In this document: positions 1-8,672 of the stretch, in pieces
How the letters are laid out: each line of letters begins with the position of its first letter
Numbering within the stretch: position 1 is the stretch's first letter
Assembly: GCF_003725545.1 (NCBI RefSeq)
Contig: NZ_RJLN01000028.1
Location: 1-64,000 of the forward strand
Origin: Micromonospora solifontis
GTDB lineage: Bacteria; Actinomycetota; Actinomycetes; Mycobacteriales; Micromonosporaceae
Reading direction: 5' to 3'
Length of the DNA: 64,000 nucleotides
Program-made: the position numbers and the translations under genes
Notes under the pieces: generated by a model
Seen by the model: only the letters and a program-made list of their open reading frames with translations
Told to the model about the DNA's origin: nothing
Database searches by the model: none

Positions 1-1750
1 GGCCGACTCGCGCCGCCGGCTGCGGCTCGGCACGCTGCTGGCCCTGACGCTCTTCGCCGCCATCGGCGTCCGGCTGGTCTTCCTGCAGACCGTCACCACC
101 CCGGCGTACGCCGACGGCGGGCTGCCCAGCCGGCTCGCCACGGTCGAGCTGCCGGCCCCGCGCGGGGCCATCTACGACCGCACCGGCGCCCCGCTGGCGC
201 ACAGCGTGGAGGCCCGGTACGTCTACGCCGACCCGACCCTGGTCAAGGACCGGTTCGCCGCCGCCAAGCTGCTCTCGCCGCTGCTCGGGGTCCCGGTCTC
301 CGAGTTGGCCGACCGGATGAAGCCGCACACCCTGCCCGGCACCAGCACCCCCTTGCAGTTCGCCTACCTGGCGCGGGGTGTCGAGATCGACAAGGCCAAG
401 CAGATCATGGCGCTGGACCTGGCCGGCATCGGCGTGCACCGGGACGAGCGGCGCGAGGTGCCCGGCGGTGACCTGGCCGCCAACCTGATCGGCTTCGTCA
501 GCCAGGACATGGTCGGACTGGAGGGCCTGGAGGCCAAGTACGACGACCTGCTGGAGGGCCAGCCCGGCAAGAAGACGTACGAGGTCGGGCAGGGCGACCT
601 GGCCGCGCCGATCCCGGGCGGCTACAGCCTGACCACCCCGGCCAAGCCCGGCGGGTCGCTGGAGCTGACCATCGACCGTGACCTGCAGTTCATGACCCAG
701 CGGATCCTGTCCAACCAGATGGCCCAGACCAGGGGCAGCGTCGGCGCCGCGGTGATCATCGATGTGCCGACCGGCGAGGTGCTGGCCCAGGCGAGCTACC
801 CCGGCTACAACGCCGCCGACCCGGGCAAGGTCAACTCGCCGAGCGACCGGGAGGACGCCGCCACCAGCTTCATCGTAGACCCCGGCTCGATCCACAAGGC
901 GATCACCTACGGCGCCGCCCTCCAGGAGGGCGTGATCACCCCGGACACGACGTTCCCAGTCCCCAACACGATCGTCAAGGGCGGCGTGCCGTTCCGGGAC
1001 ACCCACCCGGCCAACGGGCGGAAGATGAGCATCCCCGGGATGCTCGCCTTCTCCTCCAACGTGGGGACCATCGAGATCGCCGACAAGCTGGGCCGGGACC
1101 GGCTGATCGATTACCAGAAACGGTTCGGGCTCGGCCAGGCCACCGGCGAGGGGATGCCCGGGGAGGCCCCCGGCCGGCTGCTCCCCGCCGACCAGTGGAG
1201 CGGCTCCTCGTACGGGTCGGTGCCGATCGGGCACAGCGTGGACGCCACCCCGCTGCAGATGGCCGCCGCGTACAACGCGATCGCCAACAACGGCACCTAC
1301 GTCCAGCCGCACCTGATCAAGAGCGTGATCGACGCGAACGGGAAGAAGAAGGCGTCCCCGCCGCCGGTCACCCGCTCGGTGCTCAGCCCGCAGAACGCGG
1401 CGGCGCTGCGCACCATGCTGGAGGCGGTCACCACCGTCGACGGCCCCGACGGGCGGGCCACCGGCCTGGCCGCCGCCGTGCCCGGCTACCGGGTGGCCGG
1501 CAAGACCGGCACCGGCCTGCGGTACGACAACGGCGAGCAGCAGCCCGGCGAGGTCGGCTCGTTCATCGGGATGGCCCCGGCGGAGCACCCCCGGTACGTG
1601 GTGGCGGTCTTCGTGTGGAGCCCCGGCGGCGAGGGCGGCGCGGTGGCCGCGCCGGCCTTCCGGGAGATGATGGGCTTCACCCTCCGGCACTACCGGGTGC
1701 CGCCGTCGGCGACCGACCGGTCCCCGAAGTTCGAGGTCTTTCCGCACTGA
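1..1750 (+). CDS. ftsI: Division-specific peptidoglycan transpeptidase (class B PBP, FtsI), 5' partial
   Basis: This is the septal transpeptidase that cross-links new peptidoglycan at the division site, partnered with FtsW. The reading frame is open from base 2, so the start lies upstream of the window. The visible N-terminus shows one membrane anchor (about bases 23-85) and the PRGAIYDR dimerisation motif. The three penicillin-binding motifs are present: SIHK with the acyl-accepting Ser at 887-889, SSN at 1052-1060, and KTGT with its Lys at 1502. It heads the dcw cluster, and murE follows 91 bp after the stop. The Ser motif context is DPGSIHK rather than the common EPGSTFK, but the SxxK pattern is intact. 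Family identity is very likely; the exact N-terminus is unknown. Confidence 0.95.
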   Translation, partial: ADSRRRLRLGTLLALTLFAAIGVRLVFLQTVTTPAYADGGLPSRLATVELPAPRGAIYDRTGAPLAHSVEARYVYADPTLVKDRFAAAKLLSPLLGVPVSELADRMKPHTLPGTSTPLQFAYLARGVEIDKAKQIMALDLAGIGVHRDERREVPGGDLAANLIGFVSQDMVGLEGLEAKYDDLLEGQPGKKTYEVGQGDLAAPIPGGYSLTTPAKPGGSLELTIDRDLQFMTQRILSNQMAQTRGSVGAAVIIDVPTGEVLAQASYPGYNAADPGKVNSPSDREDAATSFIVDPGSIHKAITYGAALQEGVITPDTTFPVPNTIVKGGVPFRDTHPANGRKMSIPGMLAFSSNVGTIEIADKLGRDRLIDYQKRFGLGQATGEGMPGEAPGRLLPADQWSGSSYGSVPIGHSVDATPLQMAAAYNAIANNGTYVQPHLIKSVIDANGKKKASPPPVTRSVLSPQNAAALRTMLEAVTTVDGPDGRATGLAAAVPGYRVAGKTGTGLRYDNGEQQPGEVGSFIGMAPAEHPRYVVAVFVWSPGGEGGAVAAPAFREMMGFTLRHYRVPPSATDRSPKFEVFPH

Positions 1751-1827
1751 ACGGGGACGGCGGGACATCATCGGTGAGTGGCGACGAACCACCGGGGCGG
1801 CTGTGCGGTCGGAACCGGACGACCGGG

Positions 1828-1833
1828 TAGGGT
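1828..1833 (+). promoter_or_regulatory. Probable -10 box of murE
   Basis: TAGGGT lies 8 nt before the GTG at 1842 and fits the TAnnnT consensus, so the transcript would begin at or next to the start codon (leaderless). No clear -35 is visible. It supports internal initiation of murE despite the preceding ftsI. Confidence 0.5.
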
Positions 1834-1841
1834 CTGACGCC

Positions 1842-3365
1842 GTGCCCGGCAATCCACGTCCCCGAACCGTGAATCCCGTCCGGCTCGGCGACCTCGCCAG
1901 TCGCGTGGCCGTCCCGGCGCCCGACGGTGCCGCCGAGGTGGCCGTCACCGGGGTGACCCACGCCAGCCAGGAGGTCCGCCCCGGCGACCTGTACGCGGCG
2001 CTGCCCGGCGCCCGCCGGCACGGCGCCGAGTTCGCCGCCGGCGCGGCCGAGGCCGGCGCGGTGGCCGTGCTCACCGACCCGGCCGGGGTGGAGCTGGCCG
2101 CCGCGGCGGGCCTGCCCCTGCTGGTGGTGGACGACCCCCGGGCGGTGCTCGGCGAGATCGCCGCCACGGTCTACGGCGACCCCACCGCCGGCCTGCTGGT
2201 GATCGGCGTGACCGGCACCGCCGGCAAGACCTCCACCAGCTACCTGATCGAGTCGGGGCTGCGCGCCGCCGGGCACACCACCGGGCTGATCGGCACGGTG
2301 GAAACCCGCCTCGGCGACCTGGTGATCGACAGCGTGCGGACCACCCCGGAGGCGACCGACCTGCACGCCATGCTCGCCGTGGCCCGGGAGCGCGGGGTCG
2401 ACGCGGTGGTCATGGAGGTGTCCAGCCACGCCCTGGCCATGGGGCGGGTCGGCGGGGTGCGGTTCACCGTGGGCGGCTACACCAACTTCGGCTCCGACCA
2501 CCTGGACTTCCACGCCGACGAGGCGGACTACTTCGCGGCCAAGGCGAAGCTCTTCGACGGTCGCTGCCAGGTCGAGGTGCTCAACCACGACGACCCGGCG
2601 CTGCGGCCGCTGCGCAAGCCGGCCACCGTGACCTACTCGGCGGCCGGCGACCGGGCCGCCACCTGGTGGGCCGACGGGGTCGACGGCGAGGGCTACGCGC
2701 AGCGGTTCACCGTCCACGGCCCGGACGGGGTCAGCCTGGCCACCGGGGTGGCGCTGCCCGGCCGGCACAACGTGGCCAACGCGCTGCTGGCCATCGCGAT
2801 CCTGGTGGCCGCCGGGGTCGACCCGGCCACGGCCGCCGCCGGGGTGGCCGCCTGCGGCGGGGTGCCCGGCCGGCTGGAGCTGGTCAGCGGGGACGCGCCG
2901 GTCCGGGGCGTGGTGGACTACGCGCACAAGGCGAACGCCATCGAGGCGGTCCTGCTGGCGCTGCGCGGCCTGACCGCCGGCCGGCTGATCTGCGTGGTGG
3001 GCGCCGGCGGCGACCGCGACCGGGGCAAGCGGCCGGTCATGGGCGCCACCGCGGCGCAGGGCGCCGACGTGGTCGTGGTGACCGACGACAACCCGCGCAC
3101 CGAGGACCCGGCCGCGATCCGGGCCGAGGTGCTGGCCGGCGCGTACGCGGGGAACACCGCCGCGCGGATCATCGAGGTGCCCGGCCGGCGGGCCGCGATC
3201 GAGGAGGCGGTGCGGGTGGCCGAACCGGGGGACGTGGTGGCGCTGCTGGGCAAGGGGCAGGAACGCGGCCAGGAGATCAACGGCGAGGTGCTGCCCTTCG
3301 ACGACCGGGTGGAGCTGGCGGCGGCGCTGCGCGCCCGCTTCGGTGACCTGGTGGGGCAGCGATGA
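1842..3365 (+). CDS. murE: UDP-MurNAc-tripeptide synthetase MurE
   Basis: A cytoplasmic ATP-dependent ligase that adds the third amino acid to UDP-MurNAc-dipeptide. The ATP P-loop TGTAGKTS is near residues 125-131. The motif DNPR at residues 416-419 of 507 is the family's signature for meso-diaminopimelate rather than lysine. That fits the DAP-type wall of Micromonosporaceae. I chose the GTG at 1842, placed 8 nt after a -10-like TAGGGT. An in-frame GTG at 1803 would add 13 unconvincing residues, and a GTG at 1869 is also possible. Its stop overlaps the murF start by 4 bp (ATGA), indicating translational coupling. Confidence 0.95.
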   Translation: MPGNPRPRTVNPVRLGDLASRVAVPAPDGAAEVAVTGVTHASQEVRPGDLYAALPGARRHGAEFAAGAAEAGAVAVLTDPAGVELAAAAGLPLLVVDDPRAVLGEIAATVYGDPTAGLLVIGVTGTAGKTSTSYLIESGLRAAGHTTGLIGTVETRLGDLVIDSVRTTPEATDLHAMLAVARERGVDAVVMEVSSHALAMGRVGGVRFTVGGYTNFGSDHLDFHADEADYFAAKAKLFDGRCQVEVLNHDDPALRPLRKPATVTYSAAGDRAATWWADGVDGEGYAQRFTVHGPDGVSLATGVALPGRHNVANALLAIAILVAAGVDPATAAAGVAACGGVPGRLELVSGDAPVRGVVDYAHKANAIEAVLLALRGLTAGRLICVVGAGGDRDRGKRPVMGATAAQGADVVVVTDDNPRTEDPAAIRAEVLAGAYAGNTAARIIEVPGRRAAIEEAVRVAEPGDVVALLGKGQERGQEINGEVLPFDDRVELAAALRARFGDLVGQR

Positions 3366-4759
3366 TCGCGCTGAGCCTGGCCGAGGTCGCGGCGGCCGTC
3401 GGCGGGCGGCTGGTGGCCGCCGACCCGGACGCCCGGGTCACCGGCACCGTGGAGTTCGACTCCCGCAAGGTCACCCCGAGCGGCCTATTCGTCGCCTTCC
3501 CCGGCGAGAAGGTGGACGGGCACGACTACGCCGCCGGCGCGGTGTCCGCGGGCGCGGTGGCCGTGCTCGGCACCCGCGAGGTGCCCGGCGTGCCGATGGT
3601 GCTGGTCGCCGACGCGCTCGACGCGATGGGCCGGCTGGCGCGCGCGGTGGTCGACCGGCTGCCCGGGCTGACCGTGATCGGGCTGACCGGTTCCTCCGGC
3701 AAGACCACCACCAAGGACCTGATCGCCCAGCTCGCCGTCCGGCTCGGCCCGACGGTGGCGCCGCCCGGCTCGTTCAACAACGAGCTGGGCCACCCGTACA
3801 CCGCGCTGCAGGCCGGCCCGGAGACCCGCTACCTGGTGATGGAGAAGGGCGCCCGGGGGGTGGGCCACATCCGCTACCTGTGCGACGTGGTGCCGCCGCG
3901 GATCTCCGTGGTGCTCAACGTCGGGGTGGCGCACATCGGCGAGTTCGGCTCGGTGGAGACCATCGCCCTGGCGAAGGGGGAGCTGGTCGAGGCGCTGCCC
4001 GCGGACGGGCTGGCCGTGCTCAACGCCGACGACCCGCTGGTCGACGCGATGGCGGCGCGGACGCGGGCCCGGGTGGTCCGCTACGGCGAGTCGGAGCGGG
4101 CCGACGTGCGGGCGGTCGAGGTGACGGTCGACGGGCGGGGGCGCCCGTCGTACACCCTGGTCACGCCGGAGGGGAGCGCGCCGGTGCGGCTCGGGCTGAC
4201 CGGGCGGCACCAGGTCTCCAACTCGCTCGCCGCCGCGGCGGTCGCCCGCGAGCTCGGGATGCCGCTGGCCGACCTGGCCGCCGCGCTGGGCGAGCTGGGC
4301 CTGGTCTCCACCCGCCGGATGGACGTGTTCGAACGCGCCGACGGGGTCACGGTGATCGACGACTCGTACAACGCCAACCCGGCGTCGACGGCGGTCGCGC
4401 TGCGGGCGCTGGCGAGCATGCGCGGCACGGGGCGTACCGTCGCGGTGCTCGGCTACATGGCCGAGTTGGGCGACTTCGAGACGGAGGGACACCAGCAGGT
4501 CGGCCGGCTCGCGGCCGAGCTGGGTGTCGACCGGCTGCTCGTGGTGGGTGAGCCGGCGGCGCCGATCCACCAGGGCGCGACAGCGGTAGGTAGTTGGGGA
4601 GGAGAGTCGGTGCTGCTCACCGATCAGGCGGCGGCCGTCGAGGTGCTGCGCAGGGAGCTACGTCCGGGGGACGTGGTGCTGGTGAAGGGCTCCCGGTACC
4701 GCACCTGGGAGGTGGCCGACGCGCTGCGCGCGGAGGCTGACAAGGACGGCGCTGCATGA
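3362..4759 (+). CDS. murF: UDP-MurNAc-pentapeptide synthetase MurF
   Basis: Adds D-Ala-D-Ala to the UDP-MurNAc-tripeptide, completing the cytoplasmic precursor. It is 465 aa, normal for MurF. The Mur-ligase P-loop [10 protein letters not shown] is around residues 109-117 and the central-domain pattern SFNNELGHP follows near residue 138. The C-terminal ligase domain contains DDSYNANP. Its start ATG overlaps the murE stop and its stop overlaps the mraY start, each as ATGA, so murE-murF-mraY are translationally coupled. No anomalies seen. Confidence 0.96.
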   Translation: MIALSLAEVAAAVGGRLVAADPDARVTGTVEFDSRKVTPSGLFVAFPGEKVDGHDYAAGAVSAGAVAVLGTREVPGVPMVLVADALDAMGRLARAVVDRLPGLTVIGLTGSSGKTTTKDLIAQLAVRLGPTVAPPGSFNNELGHPYTALQAGPETRYLVMEKGARGVGHIRYLCDVVPPRISVVLNVGVAHIGEFGSVETIALAKGELVEALPADGLAVLNADDPLVDAMAARTRARVVRYGESERADVRAVEVTVDGRGRPSYTLVTPEGSAPVRLGLTGRHQVSNSLAAAAVARELGMPLADLAAALGELGLVSTRRMDVFERADGVTVIDDSYNANPASTAVALRALASMRGTGRTVAVLGYMAELGDFETEGHQQVGRLAAELGVDRLLVVGEPAAPIHQGATAVGSWGGESVLLTDQAAAVEVLRRELRPGDVVLVKGSRYRTWEVADALRAEADKDGAA

Positions 4760-5880
4760 GGGCGGTCATCGTCGCCATCGGGGTGGCCTTCCTGATCTCG
4801 CTGTTCTGCACCCCGATCGCGATCAAGGTGTTCACCCGGCTCAAGGCCGGCCAGCCGATCCGGGCCGAGGGCCCGGCCATGCACCAGGGCAAGAAGGGCA
4901 CGCCGACGATGGGCGGCGTGGTCTTCATCCTGGCCACGGTGATCGCGTACGTCGCCGGCCACCTGGCGCTGACCACCCTGCCGGACGCGCAGATCGCCCA
5001 GGTCGAGCCGACCATCACCGCGCTGGTGCTGCTGGGGCTGATGGTGTTCTCCGGCGCGGTCGGCTTCATCGACGACTTCCTGAAGGTCCGCAAGCGGCAC
5101 AGCGGTGGTCTGAACAAGCGGGGCAAGCTCGCCGGCCAGATCCTGGTCGGTGCGATCTTCGGCGTCGTGGCGCTCTACTTCCCGAGCAGCATGACCGACG
5201 TCCGCGGCAACGCGACCAACACCGAGACGGTGGGCAGCACCACGCTGAGCTTCATCCGGGACATCCCGGCGCTGGAGATCGGCAAGATCGGCGCGATCAT
5301 CGTGATCATCATGGTGGTGATGGCGGCGACCAACGGGGTGAACCTCACCGACGGCCTGGACGGCCTGGCCACCGGCGCCTCGGTGATGGTGCTGGCCGCG
5401 TACGGCCTGATCGCCTTCTGGCAGTACCGGCACTGGTGCGCCGACCCGAACTACACCGAGGCGTACTGCTACACCGTCCGGGACCCGCTGGAGATCGCGC
5501 TGATCGCCGGGGCCGCGGCCGGCGCCTGCGTCGGCTTCCTCTGGTGGAACACCTCGCCGGCCCGGATCTTCATGGGCGACACCGGCGCGCTGGGCCTGGG
5601 CGGCCTGATCGCCGGCATGGCGATGTCCACCCGGACCATCCTGCTGCTGCCGATCCTGGGCGGGCTGTTCGTGATCATCACGATGTCCGTGGTGATCCAG
5701 ATCATCTCGTTCCGGACCACCGGCAAGCGGGTGTTCCGGATGTCGCCGCTGCAGCACCACTTCGAGCTGGCCGGCTGGAGCGAGGTCAACATCGTGGTCC
5801 GGTTCTGGATCATCGCCGGCATCGGCGTGGCCATCGGGCTCGGCCTGTTCTACAGCGAGTTCCTCGCCGCCGTCACCTGA
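4756..5880 (+). CDS. mraY: Phospho-MurNAc-pentapeptide transferase MraY
   Basis: An integral membrane enzyme that transfers phospho-MurNAc-pentapeptide to undecaprenyl phosphate, giving lipid I. It is 374 aa with about ten hydrophobic segments. Conserved catalytic and Mg-binding motifs are visible: the DD pair at residues 106-107 in [17 protein letters not shown] at 196-205, and the late LQHHFE motif near residue 334. It overlaps murF by 4 bp. In most actinobacteria murD follows directly. Here the next features are a 50-bp perfect palindrome and then ftsW. Confidence 0.96.
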   Translation: MRAVIVAIGVAFLISLFCTPIAIKVFTRLKAGQPIRAEGPAMHQGKKGTPTMGGVVFILATVIAYVAGHLALTTLPDAQIAQVEPTITALVLLGLMVFSGAVGFIDDFLKVRKRHSGGLNKRGKLAGQILVGAIFGVVALYFPSSMTDVRGNATNTETVGSTTLSFIRDIPALEIGKIGAIIVIIMVVMAATNGVNLTDGLDGLATGASVMVLAAYGLIAFWQYRHWCADPNYTEAYCYTVRDPLEIALIAGAAAGACVGFLWWNTSPARIFMGDTGALGLGGLIAGMAMSTRTILLLPILGGLFVIITMSVVIQIISFRTTGKRVFRMSPLQHHFELAGWSEVNIVVRFWIIAGIGVAIGLGLFYSEFLAAVT

Positions 5881-5885
5881 GATGC

Positions 5886-5935
5886 AAGGAGGGGCCCCTT
5901 TTTAACAGACGTCTGTTAAAAAGGGGCCCCTCCTT
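5886..5935. repeat. 50-bp perfect palindrome between mraY and ftsW
   Basis: Two 25-nt arms match perfectly with no spacer; the centre is CAGAC|GTCTG at 5910/5911. Each arm carries the self-complementary GGGGCCCC plus a T5 or A5 run. As RNA it would fold into a very long hairpin ending in CTCCTTT, so it may stop transcription after mraY. It lacks the classical trailing U-tract. It occupies the position where murD is normally found. Confidence 0.9.
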
Positions 5936-6002
5936 TCGCTTCCGACACGCCGAGCGGGCGGTTGCGCCACGGACGGGCGGGCTCAGCCAGCATGATGGGC
6001 AC

Positions 6003-7535
6003 GTGGGGGAGGGACGCGACACCGAGGGCACGACCGACACGCCGGCCCGGCGGCCGCCCGCCGCGACGCGGCCGGCCGACCCGCCGGGCCCGCTGCTCGG
6101 GCTGGACGCCGCCGGCGGGCTGGCCGCGCTGCGCGGCCTGCTGGCCCGCCCGCTGGCCTCCTACTACCTGCTGCTCTCCAGCGCCGGCCTGCTGCTGCTC
6201 ATCGGCCTGACCATGGTCTTCTCGGCCACCAGCGTCCGGGACTTCGCGCAGGACGGCGACGCCGCGGCGTCGCTGACCAAACAGACCGTCTTCGCGGTGA
6301 TCGGCATCGGGGCGTTCTGGGCCTGCCAGCGGCTGCCCGCCCGCACCTTCCGCGCCGTCAGCCGGCCGTTCCTGGGCGTGGCCGTGGTGCTGCTGCTGGT
6401 CCTCAACCTGCTGGTCGCGCTGGAGGCGCTGTTCCGGGTGAAGGCGATCGGCCCGCTCAAGGCCCAACTGCTCTGGCTCTACCTCGGCCCGATCTCGGTG
6501 CAGCCGGTGGAGGTGGCCAAGTTCGCGCTGGTGTTGTGGGGCGCGCACGTGCTGGCCCGCAAGGGCGCCGCGCTGGGCTGGTGGAAGGAGCTGGCCACCC
6601 CGCTGTTCCCGGTGGTCGGCCTGCTCTTCGTGCTGGTCGGCTACAACGACCTGGGCAGCATGCTCTGCCTGCTGGCGCTGGTGGTCGGGATGCTCTGGGC
6701 GGCCGGGGTCCGGCTGCAGGTGTTCGCCGCGCTCTCCGCGGTCGGCCTGGCCGGCGTCGGCCTGCTGGTCGCCGCCGCCTCGCTGGGCGCCGGCTCCGGC
6801 TCCCGGGACGCCGACAACTATCGGCTGACCCGGCTCACCTCGTTCCTCGACCCGCCCGACCCGAAGACCTGCTTCCAGGAAAAGCTGGAGGGCTGCTACC
6901 AGCTCGTGCAGGCGCGGTACGCGGTGCAGCACGGCGGCTGGTTCGGGGTCGGGCTCGGCAAGAGCACCCTGAAGTGGAACTGGCTGCCCGAGGCGCACAA
7001 CGACTTCATCTTCGCGATCATCGCCGAGGAGTTGGGCGTGGTCGGCTGCACCGTGATCCTGGTGCTCTTCGCCGTGCTGGCGTACAGCGGGCTACGGATC
7101 GCCCGGCGGGTCGAGGACCCGTTCCGCCGGCTCGCCGCCGCCGGGGTCACCGCCTGGCTGGTCGGCCAGGCCGTGATCAACATCGGCGGGGTGACCGGGC
7201 TGCTGCCGCTGACCGGCGTACCGCTGCCGTTCATCTCCGACGGCGGCAGCGCCCTGGTGGTGACCCTGGCCGCGGTCGGGATGCTCGCTTCCTTCGCCCG
7301 CGCCGAGCCGGACGCGGCCCGAGCCCTGCATGCCCGTCCGCCGGCCCGATGGGTCCGACTAGTCTGGGCCCCGTTGCCGCCGCTTCCCGGCCGGCGTCGC
7401 CGACCGGCGTCGCCCGGGGCGGACCGCGGGTCCGTACCCCGGTCCCGGTCGCGGCGGGAGGACGACCAGGCCGCGACCCGCGGCGCCCGGCCCGGCCGGA
7501 CGCGCGTCGGCACGGCGAGCGAGAGGAGGCGCTGA
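6003..7535 (+). CDS. ftsW: SEDS-family peptidoglycan polymerase FtsW
   Basis: A polytopic division protein of the SEDS family that polymerises lipid II at the septum with FtsI as its partner. From GTG 6003 it is 510 aa, with a disordered 45-residue Pro/Arg N-terminus and about ten transmembrane helices. Conserved SEDS signatures are HNDFIFAIIAEELG (Asn at 333) and PFISDGGSALV (from about 409). A basic 75-residue tail follows the last helix. The GTG is chosen because CATGAT lies 6 nt upstream and the frame further upstream is a shadow of mraY. The stop overlaps the murG start (TGATG). Confidence 0.93.
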   Translation: MGEGRDTEGTTDTPARRPPAATRPADPPGPLLGLDAAGGLAALRGLLARPLASYYLLLSSAGLLLLIGLTMVFSATSVRDFAQDGDAAASLTKQTVFAVIGIGAFWACQRLPARTFRAVSRPFLGVAVVLLLVLNLLVALEALFRVKAIGPLKAQLLWLYLGPISVQPVEVAKFALVLWGAHVLARKGAALGWWKELATPLFPVVGLLFVLVGYNDLGSMLCLLALVVGMLWAAGVRLQVFAALSAVGLAGVGLLVAAASLGAGSGSRDADNYRLTRLTSFLDPPDPKTCFQEKLEGCYQLVQARYAVQHGGWFGVGLGKSTLKWNWLPEAHNDFIFAIIAEELGVVGCTVILVLFAVLAYSGLRIARRVEDPFRRLAAAGVTAWLVGQAVINIGGVTGLLPLTGVPLPFISDGGSALVVTLAAVGMLASFARAEPDAARALHARPPARWVRLVWAPLPPLPGRRRRPASPGADRGSVPRSRSRREDDQAATRGARPGRTRVGTASERRR

Positions 7536-8641
7536 TGGGTCCGCTGCGTTCGGTGGTGCTCTGCGGAGGGGGTACGGGTGGGCACATCTACCCGTTGCTG
7601 GCCTTCGCCGACTGCCTGCGCCGACACGACCCCAGCGTCCGGATCACCTGCCTGGGCACACCCAAGGGCCTGGAGAACGAGCTGATCCCGCCGGCCGGCT
7701 ACGACCTGCGGCAGATCCCCGCCTACCAGCTGCCCCGCTCGGTCAACATGAGTCTGGTCCGCACCCCGGACCGGATGTGGAAGGCGGCCCGCGCGGCTGG
7801 CAAGGTGATCGACGAGGTGCAGGCCGACGTGGTGGTCGGCTTCGGCGGGTACGTCTCCGTCCCCGGCTACCTGGCCGCCTGGCGGCGGGAACTGCCGATC
7901 GTCATCCACGAGGTGAACGTGCCGCCGGGCGTGGCCAACCGGCTCGGGATGAAGTTCACCAAGCATGTCGCGGTGGGCTTCCCGCACCAGCCGGCGCAGG
8001 CCGAGGCGCTGCGCGACGCCCGGGTGGTCGGCGTGCCGCTGCGCCGGGGCATCGCCGGCCTGGACCGGGCCGCCATGCGCGACGCCGCCCGGGCCCACTT
8101 CGGACTCCGCCCCGACCTGCCGGTGCTCTTCGTCGCCGGCGGCTCGCAGGGCGCCCGCTCGATCAACCTGGCGGTCTCCGGGGCGGCCAAGGAGCTGGCC
8201 CGCAACGGCGTACAGGTGCTGCACGTGATCGGCGCCCGGAACGAGCCCATCTCCGTCCCCACCGACCTGCCGGTGCCGTACGTGACCCTGCCCTACCTGT
8301 CCGAGATGGAGCTGGGGTACGCCGCGGCCGACCTGATGCTGGGCCGGGGCGGCGCGATGACCTGCGCCGAGGTGGCCGCGATCGGGCTGCCCACCATCTA
8401 CGTGCCGTACCCGCACAGCAACCAGGAGCAGAAGCGCAACGCGCTGCCCGTGGTGGAGGCCGGCGGCGGGTTGCTCGTCGACGACGCCGAGATGACCCCG
8501 GACTGGCTGGAGCGCACGGTGATCCCGCTGATCCGGGACCCGCAGCGGCTCGCCGCGATGGGCGCCGCCGCGGCCGCGTACGGCCGGCGGGACGGTGACG
8601 TCGCCCTGCTGAACTTCGTCTACGAGGCGGTGAGCCACTGA
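7535..8641 (+). CDS. murG: UDP-GlcNAc:lipid I transferase MurG
   Basis: A peripheral membrane GT-B glycosyltransferase that adds GlcNAc to lipid I, giving lipid II. It is 368 aa. The N-terminal GGGTGGH loop is at residues 11-17 and the UDP-binding region GGAMTCAEVAAIGLP lies near residue 275. A strong ribosome site GAGAGGAGG precedes the ATG, which overlaps the ftsW stop by one base. The acceptor-side motif reads HEVNVPPGVAN, where the family usually has HEQN or HEAN. His, Glu and Asn are kept, so activity is expected. Confidence 0.95.
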   Translation: MGPLRSVVLCGGGTGGHIYPLLAFADCLRRHDPSVRITCLGTPKGLENELIPPAGYDLRQIPAYQLPRSVNMSLVRTPDRMWKAARAAGKVIDEVQADVVVGFGGYVSVPGYLAAWRRELPIVIHEVNVPPGVANRLGMKFTKHVAVGFPHQPAQAEALRDARVVGVPLRRGIAGLDRAAMRDAARAHFGLRPDLPVLFVAGGSQGARSINLAVSGAAKELARNGVQVLHVIGARNEPISVPTDLPVPYVTLPYLSEMELGYAAADLMLGRGGAMTCAEVAAIGLPTIYVPYPHSNQEQKRNALPVVEAGGGLLVDDAEMTPDWLERTVIPLIRDPQRLAAMGAAAAAYGRRDGDVALLNFVYEAVSH

Positions 8642-8672
8642 TGTCGGCGGCCGCGAACGGAAGGTACCGCTC

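Noticed and set aside
5886-5935. Classical Rho-independent terminator.
   Set aside because: The hairpin is strong, but no U-tract follows and there is no loop, so it is reported as a palindrome with possible terminator function.
5436-6002. Extension of ftsW 189 codons upstream into mraY.
   Set aside because: The extension is an off-frame translation of mraY and of the palindrome. FtsW similarity begins after the GTG at 6003.
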